Source: JAKFWF01 sp963732635
Lineage (GTDB): Bacteria > Pseudomonadota > Alphaproteobacteria > Rhizobiales > Hyphomicrobiaceae
Assembly: GCA_963732635.1 (NCBI GenBank)
Contig: CAVTAL010000033.1
Location: forward strand, 62,001-126,000
Direction: 5' to 3'
Length of the DNA: 64,000 bases
This document shows, piece after piece, positions 1 to 10,104 of the stretch. Position numbers and translations under genes: made by a program. Each line of letters opens with the position of its first letter. Position 1 is the stretch's first letter. Below the pieces are notes generated by a model. The model had not been told where the DNA came from. It was given only the letters and a program-made list of their open reading frames with translations, and made no database searches.

Positions 1-311
1 ATGAAGCAGGCAGCCCCGGCGATACCGCCGGCGATGATAGCCAGCATCTGCTTCTGCTGTACGGTGACGAACACCGAGTAGACCGCCTTCGGCGTCAGCA
101 AGCCCACTGCGTGCCCGAACATCAGGAAAAGAATGCCGAGATGGAACAGGTTGGAGCCCCAAGTCAGCTGGCGGCGGCGCAGTAGCTGGCTGGAACTCGC
201 ACGCCAGGAATACTGCTCCCGGTCGAAGCGGATCAGGCTGCCGACCAGGAACACAGTCAGGCAGAAGTACGGATACCAGGTGAACATGATTTGGAAAAGG
301 GCGTCGCGCAT
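1..311 (-). CDS. narI: NarI, respiratory nitrate reductase gamma subunit (partial, C-terminus off window)
   Basis: Cytochrome b subunit that anchors the NarGH complex in the inner membrane and passes electrons from quinol to NarH. Only the first 103 codons are present; the gene runs off the left edge. The start ATG (309-311) follows the narJ stop by 4 nt. The visible part opens with MRDALFQIMF and a first membrane helix, then a conserved basic loop, then NLFHLGI and FGHAVG, whose histidines (about 57 and 67) match the E. coli NarI heme ligands His56 and His66. The two other heme histidines lie beyond the window. Last gene of narKGHJI. Family assignment is secure from motifs and operon position. 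Confidence 0.95.
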   Translation of the reverse strand, partial: MRDALFQIMFTWYPYFCLTVFLVGSLIRFDREQYSWRASSSQLLRRRQLTWGSNLFHLGILFLMFGHAVGLLTPKAVYSVFVTVQQKQMLAIIAGGIAGAACF

Positions 312-315
312 GGCT

Positions 316-1077
316 CTAGGCTCCCGGTGTCGTGGATTTGCCGGCGTGGGTGACAATGGTGCGCGGGCGATCAGCCGGCACGGTTTCAAGCCCAGGCGCC
401 GGGCGACGTGCCTGACGCAGCTTGGCCGCCAAGCCGTCCTTGCCGCAGGCATCGCTCGCCGCGCCTGGCCCGAACAACACTTCTTCTTCCGCCCAAGCAG
501 CGTCGAGCGCTTCTAGATCGTCGGGCTCCGGATCTGGTTCGGCGAGAAGCCGCGCCACCGTCTCGGCATCGGGCTGCACCTTACCCAGGACCACGAGTGC
601 GGCGAAGATCGCGTGGTACGGTGACTTGCGCTTGCGCAACCGCTCGGCCAGCGCTGTGAACACGTGCGCCGGCTGGCCGATGAGTTCGATCGCATCGGCC
701 GGTTTGCGGGTCGAGGCGAATTCCAGGAACAGTGGCAGGAAGTCCGGTAGCTCCTTCGTGGTCGGCGAATAGCCACCGTCCTCGTAGACCTTGATTAGGT
801 CGACCATCGCCTGGCCGCGGTCGCGGCTCTCGCCATGTACGTGTTCGAACAGATGCAGTGACAGCGAACGGGTACGGTCGAACAGCAGTATGTAACGCTC
901 CTGCAGGTCGAGCAGATCGCAGCACGAAAGATCGTCGATCAGTTCCGTGATGCCAGCGCGGGCCGGATTGCCGAGCACGGCCTCGCGATCGAGCAAGGCG
1001 CGCAGTTCGTCGCTGGCCGCGATCAGGTCCTCGGTCGGATAGCTCAGCAGGGCGGAAAGTACCTTCAGCGTTTTCAT
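316..1077 (-). CDS. narJ: NarJ, nitrate reductase assembly chaperone
   Basis: Cytoplasmic chaperone needed to insert the molybdenum cofactor and Fe-S cluster into NarG before the complex joins NarI; it is not part of the mature enzyme. The product is 253 aa, close to the usual 225-250. It begins MKTLKVLSALLSYPTE, a typical TorD/NarJ-family opening, and contains the acidic helical segment LFEHVHGESRDRGQAM that is characteristic of NarJ. An in-frame upstream start at 1182 would overlap narH by about 100 nt, so the ATG at 1077, 2 nt after the narH stop, is preferred. The stop is 4 nt before narI, which suggests translational coupling. Confidence 0.95.
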   Translation of the reverse strand: MKTLKVLSALLSYPTEDLIAASDELRALLDREAVLGNPARAGITELIDDLSCCDLLDLQERYILLFDRTRSLSLHLFEHVHGESRDRGQAMVDLIKVYEDGGYSPTTKELPDFLPLFLEFASTRKPADAIELIGQPAHVFTALAERLRKRKSPYHAIFAALVVLGKVQPDAETVARLLAEPDPEPDDLEALDAAWAEEEVLFGPGAASDACGKDGLAAKLRQARRPAPGLETVPADRPRTIVTHAGKSTTPGA

Positions 1078-1079
1078 GA

Positions 1080-2603
1080 TCACACCCTCGCTTTCGGCCG
1101 GTCGTTCTTGATCTTCACGCCGCCGAACAGGTTGGTCTTGGTGTCGCTGGGCAGGCAGCCGTCGCCGAAAGTAAAGCCGCATTGGCCACGCAGTTCGTAG
1201 GCATCTTCTGTCGCCTCGCGATGCGTGGTCGGGATGACGAACCGGTCCTCGTAATTTGCGATCGCCATGATGTGGTACATCTGTTCGATCTGCGCGCCGG
1301 TGAGACCCACTCGCTTGGCGATGCTTTCGTCGATCACGCCGTCGACCGTCTTCGCCCGCATGTAGGCGCGCATGGCCAGCATCCGTTCGAGACCGAGCGC
1401 GACCGGCTTCTCGTCGCCAGCGGTCAGCAGATTGGCGAGGTACTTCAGCGGAATGCGCAGCGACTTCACGTCCGGCATGCCGCCGTCCATGCCCATCTTG
1501 CCGGCCTCGGCTGCGGCCGTGATCGGCGATAGCGGCGGCACGTACCAGACCATCGGCAGCGTGCGGTACTCAGGATGAAGCGGGAAGGCGACCTTCCATT
1601 CCATCGCCATCTTGTAGATCGGCGATTGCCGCGCGCCTTCGATCCAGGCTTCCGGAATGCCGTCCTTGCGCGCCTGCGCAATCACCGCTGGATCAGATGG
1701 ATCGAGGAAGATCTTGCACTGTGCGTCGTAAAGATCCTTCTCGTCGGGCACGCTGGCCGCCGCTTCGATCTGGTCGGCGTCGTACAGCATGACACCGAGG
1801 TACCGGATGCGGCCGACGCAGGTTTCCGAGCACACTGTCGGCTGGCCGACCTCGATGCGCGGGTAGCAGAAAATGCACTTCTCGGACTTGCCACTCGACC
1901 AGTTGAAATAGATCTTCTTGTAGGGGCAGGCAGACACGCACATACGCCAGCCGCGACACTTGTCCTGGTCGATCAGGACGATGCCGTCCTCCTCGCGCTT
2001 GTAGATCGCGCCCGAAGGGCACGCCGCCGCACACGCCGGGTTGAGGCAATGTTCGCACAGACGCGGCAGGTACATCATGAAGGTGTTTTCGAACTGACCG
2101 TACATCTCCTTCTGGATGCCTTCGAAGTTGGCATCCACTGAGCGCTTGGCGAATTCGCCGCCAAGAATTTCCTCCCAGTTCGGCCCCCACTCGATCTTCT
2201 CCATGCGCTCGCCCGAAATCAGCGAACGCGGACGGGCGGTCGGGAAGGCTTCTAGTTCTGGCGCTTTTTGGAGGTGTTCGTAGTCGAACGTGAACGGCTC
2301 GTAGTAGTCGTCGATTTCGGGCATGTTTGGGTTGGCGAAGATGTTCGCGAGGATACGCCACTTGCCACCGATCTTGGGCTCGATCTTACCGTTACGCTTG
2401 CGGTTCCAACCGCCGTTCCACTTCTTCTGATTCTCCCAATCCTTGGGATAGCCGATGCCAGGCTTGGTCTCGACGTTGTTGAACCAGGCGTATTCCATGC
2501 CTTCGCGGCTGGTCCATACGTTCTTGCAGGTCACCGAGCAGGTGTGACAGCCGATGCACTTGTCGAGGTTCAGCACCATCGCAATTTGAGCGCGGATTTT
2601 CAT
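1080..2603 (-). CDS. narH: NarH, respiratory nitrate reductase beta subunit
   Basis: Iron-sulfur electron-transfer subunit between NarI and NarG on the cytoplasmic face. The 507-aa product matches the normal length (E. coli 512). Cysteine groups are clear: CIGCHTCSVTC at residues 16-26, CEHCLNPACAAACP near 183-196, and CRGWRMCVSACP near 216, where Trp replaces one Cys, as in known NarH proteins with one [3Fe-4S] and three [4Fe-4S] clusters. A further Cys pair lies in the CIFCYPR region with CSETC and CVGR following. The start ATG (2601-2603) has an AGGAG ribosome site 8-9 nt upstream, just after the narG stop. Confidence 0.97.
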   Translation of the reverse strand: MKIRAQIAMVLNLDKCIGCHTCSVTCKNVWTSREGMEYAWFNNVETKPGIGYPKDWENQKKWNGGWNRKRNGKIEPKIGGKWRILANIFANPNMPEIDDYYEPFTFDYEHLQKAPELEAFPTARPRSLISGERMEKIEWGPNWEEILGGEFAKRSVDANFEGIQKEMYGQFENTFMMYLPRLCEHCLNPACAAACPSGAIYKREEDGIVLIDQDKCRGWRMCVSACPYKKIYFNWSSGKSEKCIFCYPRIEVGQPTVCSETCVGRIRYLGVMLYDADQIEAAASVPDEKDLYDAQCKIFLDPSDPAVIAQARKDGIPEAWIEGARQSPIYKMAMEWKVAFPLHPEYRTLPMVWYVPPLSPITAAAEAGKMGMDGGMPDVKSLRIPLKYLANLLTAGDEKPVALGLERMLAMRAYMRAKTVDGVIDESIAKRVGLTGAQIEQMYHIMAIANYEDRFVIPTTHREATEDAYELRGQCGFTFGDGCLPSDTKTNLFGGVKIKNDRPKARV

Positions 2604-2616
2604 ATGTTAGATCTCC

Positions 2617-5600
2617 TCACTCGGCCGCAGTTTTTTGGATGGCACCCTGCCCGTAGGGCCGCTCCAGCCAATCGACGGTCTTCACCTTGCGGATGATGAC
2701 GAACTCGTCGCGGTTGGTGCCGATAGTGCCGTAGTAGTTGAAGTCGTAGGCGAGCTGGGCATAGCCGCCAATCATGTGTGTCGGGTTCAGCACCGCGCGC
2801 GTCACCGAGTTATGGATCCCGCCGCGATTGCCGGTCATCTCGGAACCGGGGACGTTCACAATCTTCTCCTGCGCGTGATACATGAAGAGCGTACCCTCCT
2901 TCATGCGCTGTGAGACCACGGCGCGGGCGACCAGCGCTCCGTTGCTATTGTAGGCCTCGACCCAATCGTTATCGACGATTCCGACCTTGGCGGCGTCGGT
3001 TTCGCTGAGCCACACGATCGGCCCGCCGCGCGACAGCGTCAGCATCATAAGATTGTCGGTGTAGGTTGAATGGATACCCCACTTCTGGTGCGGCGTGATG
3101 AAGTTGAGGACAATCTGCCTTTCGCCGTTGGGCTTGAGGTCCATCACCGGTCCGGTCGTCTTGAGATCGAGTGGTGAGCGATAGACGCACAGCGCTGCAC
3201 CGAACGCCCGCATCCACAGGTGGTCCTGATAGAGCTGTTGGCGGCCAGTGAGCGTGCGCCACGGAATCAGCTCGTGAACATTAGTGTAACCGGCGTTGTA
3301 ACAAACCTTCTCGCTCTCGAGGCCGGACCATGTCGGCGCCGAGATGATCTTGCGCGGCTGGGCGACGACATCCCGAAATCTGATCTTCTCGTCTTCCTTG
3401 GGTAGTGCCAGATGCGCATGCTCGCGGCCGGTCACCTTCGACAGGGCATTCCACGCCTTGACGGCAACCTCGCCGTTAGTTTCCGGCGCCATCATCAGGA
3501 TCACTTCGGTGGCGTCAATGTCGCTGACGATGCGGGCGAGGCCCTTGTTGGCACCTTCCGCGTGCACGCCGTTGAGTGCCTTCAGGTGTTCGACTTCATG
3601 CCCAGTGTTCCAGGCCATACCCTTGATGCCGTTGCCAACTTTCTCCATCAGCGGCCCGAGCGACGTAAATCGCTCGTAGATATGCGGATAGTCGCGCTCG
3701 ACTTCTATGACGACCGGCATTGTCTTGCCGGGGATCGGTTCGCACGCGCCGGTCTTCCAATCCTTGGGATCGAAGGCCTGGGCGATCTCGTTCGCGGTAT
3801 CGTGCTTGATTGGGTTCAGCACCACATCGGTTTCGACGCCCAGCACCTCTGGCGCGACCTTGAGAATTTCTTGGCGATCCCCTTGTAGATCTCCCAGTCC
3901 GAACGCGCCTCCCAGGCCGGATCGACCGCGCTGGTTAGCGGGTGGATGAAGGGGTGCATATCGGAAGTATTGAGATCGTTCTTCTCGTACCAGGTGGCGG
4001 TCGGCAGCACGATGTCGGAGTAGACGCAAGTGGTCGACATGCGGAAGTCGAGGGTCACCAGCAGGTCGAGTTTTCCTTCCGGCGCCTTCTCGTGCCAGAT
4101 GGCTTCCTTCGAGCGCGCCTTGCCCTCGGCGCCCAGATCCTTGCCCAGCACGCCATGCGTGGTGCCGAGCAGATGCTTCAGGAAATACTCGTGGCCCTTG
4201 CCGGACGAGCCGAGCAGATTCGAGCGCCACACGAACATGTTGCGCGGCCAGTTCTTCGGATTATCGGGGTCCTCGCAGCTCATCTTCAGTTTGCCGGACT
4301 TGAGCGATTGGGCGACGTAGTCCTTGGCCGCCATGCCAGCAGCCTTGGCGTCCTTCGCCACCTGCAGCGGGTTGGTCTCGAGTTGCGGCGCCGACGGCAG
4401 CCAGCCCATGCGCTCGGCGCGGATATTGAAGTCGATGATGGCGCCGTCCCACGGGCCGGTCGGCGCCGTGGGTGATAGCAGGTCGCCGACCTTGATGGTC
4501 TCGTAGCGCCACTGGTCGGTGTGGGCGTAGAACGCCGAGGTGGAATTCTGCTGGCGCGGCGGCCGGCCCCAATCGAGGGCGAAGGCGAGTGGCGCCCAAC
4601 CGGCTTGCGGGCGCAGCTTCTCCTGACCGACATAGTGCGCCCAACCACCGCCCGACTGGCCGACGCAGCCGCACATGGCGAGCATGTTGATTACGCCGCG
4701 ATAGTTCATGTCGGCGTGGTACCAATGGTTCATGGCAGCGCCGATGATGATCATCGAGCGGCCCTTGGTCTTCTCGGCGTTGGTCGCGAATTCGCGCGCC
4801 ACCTGGATGATTTTGTCGCGCGATACGCCGGTGATCTTCTCGGCCCAAGCCGGCGTGTAGGGCACATCGTCGTCGAGCGACTTCGGCACATTGGCGCCAC
4901 CGAGCCCCTGATCGACGCCGTAGTTTGCCATGAACAGATCATGCACCGAGGCAATCAGCGTCTCGCCGTCGGCGAGGACCAACCTCTTCACCGGCACCCG
5001 GCGCTGCAGGACACTTGCGTGGGTGTCGGAGACGAAGTGCTCGTGCGCGATGTTGCCGAAGTACGGGAAGGCGACATCGACGACGTCGTCCTTGATGTCC
5101 TTCAGCGACAGCCTGAGCTTCGTCTCCGCGCCGCCGCTTGCCTTCTCTTCCAGGTTCCATTTGCCACTCTCGCCCCAGCGGAACCCAATGGTGCCGCGCG
5201 GCGCCACGATCTGGCCGCTCGTCTCGTCGTAGGCGACGGTTTTCCATTCGGGATTGTTGTTCTCGCCCAGCGACTGGTCGAAATCGGAAGCGCGCACGAA
5301 CCGGTCCGCGACCAAATTGTCACCCTGCTTCACCAGCCGCACCAGCATCGGCATATCGGTGTACTGGCGAATGTAGTCGCGGAAATACGGCACTTGGCGG
5401 TCGACGTGGTATTCCTTCAGGATCACATGGCCCATCGCCATGGCGAGCGCCGAGTCGGTGCCCTGCTTCACGCTGAGCCAGATGTCGCCGAACTTGGAGG
5501 CTTCCGAATAGTCCGGGCAGATCACGGCACTCTTCATGCCGCGATAGCGCGCCTCGGTGTAGAAGTGCGCGTCCGGCGTGCGCGTCTGCGGCACGTTCGA

Positions 5601-6359
5601 GCCCCACAAGATGATGAAGCCGGCGTTGTACCAGTCGGCGCTTTCGGGGACGTCGGTCTGCTCGCCCCAGGTTTGCGGGGATGCCGGCGGCAGGTCGCAA
5701 TACCAGTCGTAGAACGACATGCAGACGCCGCCGATAAGCGAAAGGTAGCGCGAGCCCGCCGCGTAGCTCACCATCGACATCGCCGGGATCGGCGAGAAGC
5801 CGAAGACGCGGTCGGGGCCGTGCGCCTTCACCGTGTAGGCATTGGCCGCCGCGATGATCTCCGTCACTTCGTCCCAGTTCGCGCGGACGAAGCCACCATG
5901 ACCGCGCTTCTTGGTGTAACTCGCGCGCTTCTCGGGGTTTTCGACGATCGATTTCCAGGCCGCGACCGGCGTCATGGTGGCGCGCGCCTCGCGCCACAAC
6001 TTCACAAGCCGCGAGCGCACCAGCGGGTATTTCACCCGGTTGCCGGAGTAGAGATACCAGCTGTAGGACGCGCCGCGCGAGCAGCCGCGCGGTTCGTGGT
6101 TAGGCAAGTCGGGCCGCGTGCGCGGGTAATCCGTCTGCTGGGTTTCCCAGGTAACGATGCCGCCCTTGACGTAGATCTTCCACGAGCATGAGCCGGTACA
6201 GTTGGCGCCATGCGTAGAGCGCACGATCTTGTCGTGTTGCCAGCGCTTGCGATAGCCATCCTCCCAGCGGCGGTCCTCGTTGGTTGTGACACCATGGCCA
6301 TCGGAGAAGGTTTCCGAGACCTTGTTGAAAAAGGTTAGACGATCGAGAAAGTGGCTCAT
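2617..6359 (-). pseudogene. narG: NarG, nitrate reductase catalytic alpha subunit, reading frame interrupted once
   Basis: Molybdenum bis-MGD subunit that reduces nitrate to nitrite. The start MSHFLDRLTFF (ATG 6359) is the typical NarG N-terminus. Residues His50, Cys54 and Cys58 match the FS0 cluster HxxxCxxxC motif; WYCDLPPASPQTWGEQTD carries the Asp that binds Mo. The frame breaks near 3860-3866 after IYKGIAKKFS (about residue 831); the next frame resumes with KVAPEVLGVETDV and continues to the stop at 2617. The span is 3743 nt; adding one base gives 1248 codons, i.e. 1247 aa, exactly the usual NarG length. TTCTCAAGGTC would be repaired by one more A, so a homopolymer sequencing error is more likely than a true null mutation. 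Second gene of the nar operon. Confidence 0.93.
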
Positions 6360-6402
6360 GTCAGCTTGTCCTGTCTTGCAGCTTTGATCACGAGGGGGAG
6401 CG

Positions 6403-9150
6403 TCAGGCGGCGGTCGAGGGCTTCGAGCGGCCGCGCTCGATGTCAAACAGCAGTCCGCCGGGTTTGGTGTAGAACCACCAGGTGACGGCGATGCAGCTCA
6501 CGTAGAATGCGAGGAAACCGTAGAGCGCGATTTCGGGACCACCGGTGGCGGCAATCGACGAGCCGAAGCTTTTCGGAATGAAGAAGGCGCCGTACGCTGC
6601 CATCGCCGAAGTAAACCCGATGATCGCCGCTGCCTCCTTGTCCGACTGCTTGACCCGCTCGGCGGCGGTGAGGCCGGGTTCGAGCCGCGCAACTTCCAGC
6701 CTCATAATCGCGGGGATCATCTGGAAGGTCGATGCGTTGCCGATGCCGGCCGCCGCGAACAGGAACAGGAAGCTCGCGAAGAACACCGGGAATGCCGATG
6801 GATTGCCCTTCATGCCGATCGCATAGAGCACGCCGATCACGCCGAAACTCATGGCGACGAACACCCAAAAGGTGATGCGGCCACCGCCGATCCGGTCACT
6901 TGGTTTGCCGGCAGCGGCGCGCGCTAGCGCACCGACCAGAGGGCCGAGAAAGGCGAGCTGGAGGGCATTGACCTCCGGAAACAGGATCTTAGACAGCAAT
7001 GGGAACGCCGCCGAGAAGCCGATGAACGAGCCGAAGGTGCCGGTATATAGCCAGCACATGATCCAGTTGTGGGTGCGGGTGAAGATCACCGACTGGTCCG
7101 CAAATGAGGCTTTCATGGTGGCGATGTCGTTCATGCCGAACCACGCCGCGAAGGCGGAGGCAACGATGAACGGCACGAACACGTAGCCGGCGTTCTGCAG
7201 AAAGAGCGTCGTCTTGACACCGGCGACGGTCGCCGTCTGGGGATCGCCGCCAAGCCAGCCGAAAATGCCCGTAGTGATGGCGATCGGCACCACGAACTGC
7301 ACGACGCTGACGCCGAGGTTTCCGAGGCCGGCATTAATGGCGAGCGCATTGCCCTTCTCGGCCTTCGGGAAGAAGAACGAGATGTTGGCCATCGACGAGG
7401 CGAAGTTGCCGCCGCCGAAGCCGCACAGCAAGGCGAGTGCGAGGAAGATCCAGTACGGCGTGCCCGGGTTCTGCACCGCATAACCCATGCCGATGGCCGG
7501 GATCAGCAGCGACCAGGTGGCGAGCGTCGTCCAGAGCCTGCCGCCGAAGATCGCCGGCATGAAGCTGTAGAAAATGCGCAGTGTCGCGCCGGATAGGCCC
7601 GGCAGAGAAGCGAGCCAGAATAGCTGCTCGTTAGTGAACGCGAAGCCGACGCTCGGCAGTTTCGCGACCACCACCGACCAGACCATCCACACCGCGAACG
7701 ACAGCAACAGGCAAGGCACTGATATCCAAAGGTTGCGGCGCGCGATCGTCTGGCCGCCGCTCTCCCAGAAGGTCTTGTCTTCCGGTCGCCAATCCTGGAT
7801 GCCGGCAACCGGCGCCATTTCGCCATGTTGCTGCGGCCCGTGGATCGGCTGCATTTCTGGCAACTCGGGCAACGTGCCGACCTTGATGCCGGCCTCGATT
7901 GCCGTCTGCTCCATGCTGAGGATGGAGAAGTGCATCCACACCAGCGAAGCGGCGACGATAAGGAACAGCAGCCAGAAGCAGCTCTGCCAGATACCCGTCA
8001 GATCGTTGAGGGCGCCGAAGGCGATCGGCAGGACGAAGCCGCCGAGGCCGCCGACGAGGCCGACGACACCACCGACCGCGCCGACACGATCGGGGTAGTA
8101 GACCGGGATGTGCTTGTAGACCGCCGCCTTGCCCAGGCTCATGAAGAAGCCGAGCACGAAGGCAACAACCATGAACGCCACCACGCTCATGCGCATCGAG
8201 AACGTGACTGGACCGCGAATGCCTTCGACGACGTACGAGGTCGGCGGATAGGACAGGATGAAGGTGCAGACCACCGAGACCAGGAAGGTCCAGTACATGA
8301 TACGGCGCGCACCGAACTTGTCGGACAGATGACCGCCATAGGCGCGGAAGATCGAGGCCGGCACCGAGTAGGCGGCGCCGATCATACCGGCGCTGGTGAT
8401 ATCAAGGCCATAGACGCCGATCAGATATCGCGGCAGCCACAAGGCGAGCGCGACGAAACCGCCGAACACGAAGAAATAATAGAGCGAGAAACGCCAGACC
8501 TGGACGTTGCGCAAGGGCTCCAGCATGGCCGACAGGGGCTCGGGCTTCACGCCATCGCGGCGGCGTCGCTCGAGATCGGGATCGTCCTTCGTTGCAAAGA
8601 AGAAGACGACGGCTGTAATTGCCAACGCCACGGCCCACACCAGCGCCACCGCCTTCCAGCCGTAGCCGACCATGATGGTCGGCGCCGCGAACTTGGTCAC
8701 CGCCGCGCCGACGTTGCCGGCACCAAAGATGCCGAGCGCAGTCCCCTGCTTCTCTTTCGGGAACCATTTCGAGACGTAGGCGATGCCGACCGAAAACGAC
8801 CCGCCCGCGATGCCGACGCCAAGCGCCGCTACCAGAAAGGTGGTGTAATCGTAGGCGAAGATCAGAAGCGCGGTCATCACCGACGCCGCCAGCATGGTGA
8901 TGAACAGTACCATCCGCCCGCCGTACTGGTCGGACCAGATGCCCAGCATTAACCTTATGAGCGAGCCGGTCAGGATCGGTGTCCCGACGAGAAGTCCGAA
9001 CTGCGTTTCGCTCAGTCCGAGATCTTTTTTGATCTGGATGCCAATGATCGCGAAAATCGTCCAGACCGCGAAGCAAACGGTGAATGCGAGCGTGGACATC
9101 CAGAGCGCCCGGCCCTGATCACCTTTGTCGACACGCGCCCAATCTGTCAT
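6403..9150 (-). CDS. narK: NarK, fused double-domain nitrate/nitrite transporter (NarK1-NarK2 type)
   Basis: Inner-membrane MFS protein of about 915 aa made of two full 12-helix transporters in tandem, joined by a hydrophilic linker around residues 430-480. Both halves carry the nitrate-porter signature: FGAGNVGAAVTKF in the first and GLGNLGVSVVQFVVP in the second. In Paracoccus the equivalent fusion has a NarK1 half attributed to proton-nitrate symport and a NarK2 half to nitrate/nitrite exchange. In-frame TTG (9177) and ATG (9162) starts exist; ATG 9150 (MTDWARVDKG) has a GGGGGCGG sequence just upstream and starts at the first conserved residues. First gene of the nar operon, 43 nt before narG, behind an FNR-type box at 9225-9238. 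Confidence 0.93.
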   Translation of the reverse strand: MTDWARVDKGDQGRALWMSTLAFTVCFAVWTIFAIIGIQIKKDLGLSETQFGLLVGTPILTGSLIRLMLGIWSDQYGGRMVLFITMLAASVMTALLIFAYDYTTFLVAALGVGIAGGSFSVGIAYVSKWFPKEKQGTALGIFGAGNVGAAVTKFAAPTIMVGYGWKAVALVWAVALAITAVVFFFATKDDPDLERRRRDGVKPEPLSAMLEPLRNVQVWRFSLYYFFVFGGFVALALWLPRYLIGVYGLDITSAGMIGAAYSVPASIFRAYGGHLSDKFGARRIMYWTFLVSVVCTFILSYPPTSYVVEGIRGPVTFSMRMSVVAFMVVAFVLGFFMSLGKAAVYKHIPVYYPDRVGAVGGVVGLVGGLGGFVLPIAFGALNDLTGIWQSCFWLLFLIVAASLVWMHFSILSMEQTAIEAGIKVGTLPELPEMQPIHGPQQHGEMAPVAGIQDWRPEDKTFWESGGQTIARRNLWISVPCLLLSFAVWMVWSVVVAKLPSVGFAFTNEQLFWLASLPGLSGATLRIFYSFMPAIFGGRLWTTLATWSLLIPAIGMGYAVQNPGTPYWIFLALALLCGFGGGNFASSMANISFFFPKAEKGNALAINAGLGNLGVSVVQFVVPIAITTGIFGWLGGDPQTATVAGVKTTLFLQNAGYVFVPFIVASAFAAWFGMNDIATMKASFADQSVIFTRTHNWIMCWLYTGTFGSFIGFSAAFPLLSKILFPEVNALQLAFLGPLVGALARAAAGKPSDRIGGGRITFWVFVAMSFGVIGVLYAIGMKGNPSAFPVFFASFLFLFAAAGIGNASTFQMIPAIMRLEVARLEPGLTAAERVKQSDKEAAAIIGFTSAMAAYGAFFIPKSFGSSIAATGGPEIALYGFLAFYVSCIAVTWWFYTKPGGLLFDIERGRSKPSTAA

Positions 9151-9224
9151 TGCCGCCCCCATAGCCAAGCCGGACAATTTCGATCCGGATGAGCTATGGT
9201 TGAAGTCGCTGCTGACTGAGACGG

Positions 9225-9238
9225 TTGATCGAAGTCAA
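9225..9238 (-). promoter_or_regulatory. FNR/Dnr-type operator upstream of narK
   Basis: TTGATCGAAGTCAA fits the FNR/Dnr consensus TTGATnnnnATCAA with one mismatch. Its centre is about 81 nt before the narK ATG at 9150. A class II promoter centred at -41.5 would start transcription near 9190, with a CATAGC -10-like element on the minus strand at 9193-9198. This arrangement suits anaerobic or nitric-oxide-dependent activation of narKGHJI. The promoter placement is inference. Confidence 0.75.
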
Positions 9239-9339
9239 CGATGGCCCTCGCAGGGAACAATTCAAGTCCGTTTGCGATGATGGTCATTGCCGCCGCCACC
9301 GTTCGTCATTGAGGCGAGTGTTTCATTGCAAGGTTTGAC

Positions 9340-9353
9340 TTGATAAACATCAA
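9340..9353 (+). promoter_or_regulatory. Perfect FNR/Dnr-type operator upstream of the Crp/Fnr regulator
   Basis: TTGATAAACATCAA is an exact match to the palindromic consensus TTGATnnnnATCAA. Its centre is about 59 nt before the GTG start at 9406, giving room for a class II promoter with a start near 9388. The box could serve autoregulation or control by a genuine oxygen-sensing FNR/FixK elsewhere in the genome. Confidence 0.8.
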
Positions 9354-9405
9354 GACGCATGTCCAGATAGTCGCCGACGATAGGACAGGGGGAGGGGGAT
9401 TGGCC

Positions 9406-10104
9406 GTGCGTCTCGACGACCAGAATGAAATGCGCGCCTTGCCGTTGTTTGCGGGCGTGGCCGCCGGCCACATAGATCATATGCTGCGGATATCGTTTCT
9501 GCAGCGCTTCCCCGCACATGTCGAACTCGTCCGCGAAGGCGAGCCTGCGGATTTCCTGCACGTCATCGTCGATGGCCAAGTCGAGGTGTTTGCGGCCTAT
9601 CGCGATCGTGAAACTACCGTCGCGGTGCTTGGGCCGGGCCACAGCTTCATCGTCGCGGCGGTGGTACTCGACCGGATCTACCTGAAATCAGCCCGTGCGC
9701 TGTCATCGGCGCGAATATTGATGATCCCGGCCGATGCGGTGCGCCAGTACTTCAGCGAGGACGCCGCCTTTGCCCGCGCGCTTGCGACCGAACTGGCCAT
9801 CGCCTATCGCGGGGTCGTGAAGGAACTCAAGAACCAGAAGCTCAGGTCGAGCCTCGAACGCCTTGCCAACTGGCTACTCGCTCGCGATGCCGAGACCGGT
9901 GGCAAGGGCCAGTTCGATCTGCCGTTCGACAAGAGGGTACTTGCGGCCCGTCTCGGCATGGCGCCGGAAGTGCTGTCTCGTTCTTTCGCCGCGTTAATCG
10001 CCTATGGCGTGACCGTTAATGGACCAGCTATCAAACTCGGCGATGTGGCGGCCTTGAGCAAGCTGGCGCAGCCGTCGCCCACGATCGATGATCCGGCGAG
10101 CTGA
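9406..10104 (+). CDS. Crp/Fnr-family transcriptional regulator, cysteine-free Dnr/NarR-like
   Basis: Predicted regulator of the divergent nar operon, 232 aa from GTG 9406. An N-terminal cyclic-nucleotide-type beta-barrel (about residues 8-125) is followed by a dimerisation helix and a C-terminal winged helix. The recognition helix contains GMAPEVLSRS, with the E-x-x-SR pattern that FNR/Dnr proteins use to read TTGAT. The protein has no cysteine at all, so it cannot carry the FNR oxygen-sensing Fe-S cluster; this fits the Dnr, NnrR and NarR groups that respond to nitric oxide or nitrate/nitrite. A TTG at 9340 is in frame but lies inside the FNR box; GTG 9406 follows a GGAGGGGG ribosome site at 9391-9398. 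NarR is the best guess from context, not proven. Confidence 0.85.
   Translation: MRLDDQNEMRALPLFAGVAAGHIDHMLRISFLQRFPAHVELVREGEPADFLHVIVDGQVEVFAAYRDRETTVAVLGPGHSFIVAAVVLDRIYLKSARALSSARILMIPADAVRQYFSEDAAFARALATELAIAYRGVVKELKNQKLRSSLERLANWLLARDAETGGKGQFDLPFDKRVLAARLGMAPEVLSRSFAALIAYGVTVNGPAIKLGDVAALSKLAQPSPTIDDPAS

Noticed and set aside
4521..6191. 556-codon plus-strand open frame
   Set aside because: It is antisense to narG; high-GC codon bias leaves the opposite strand open. No domain is recognisable.
2617..6359. narG as a true null gene
   Set aside because: One added A restores exactly 1247 aa with all cofactor residues, and the rest of the operon is intact; a read error is simpler. Resequencing would decide.
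7825..8952. 375-codon plus-strand open frame
   Set aside because: Antisense shadow of narK, rich in Asp, Arg and His with no family motif.
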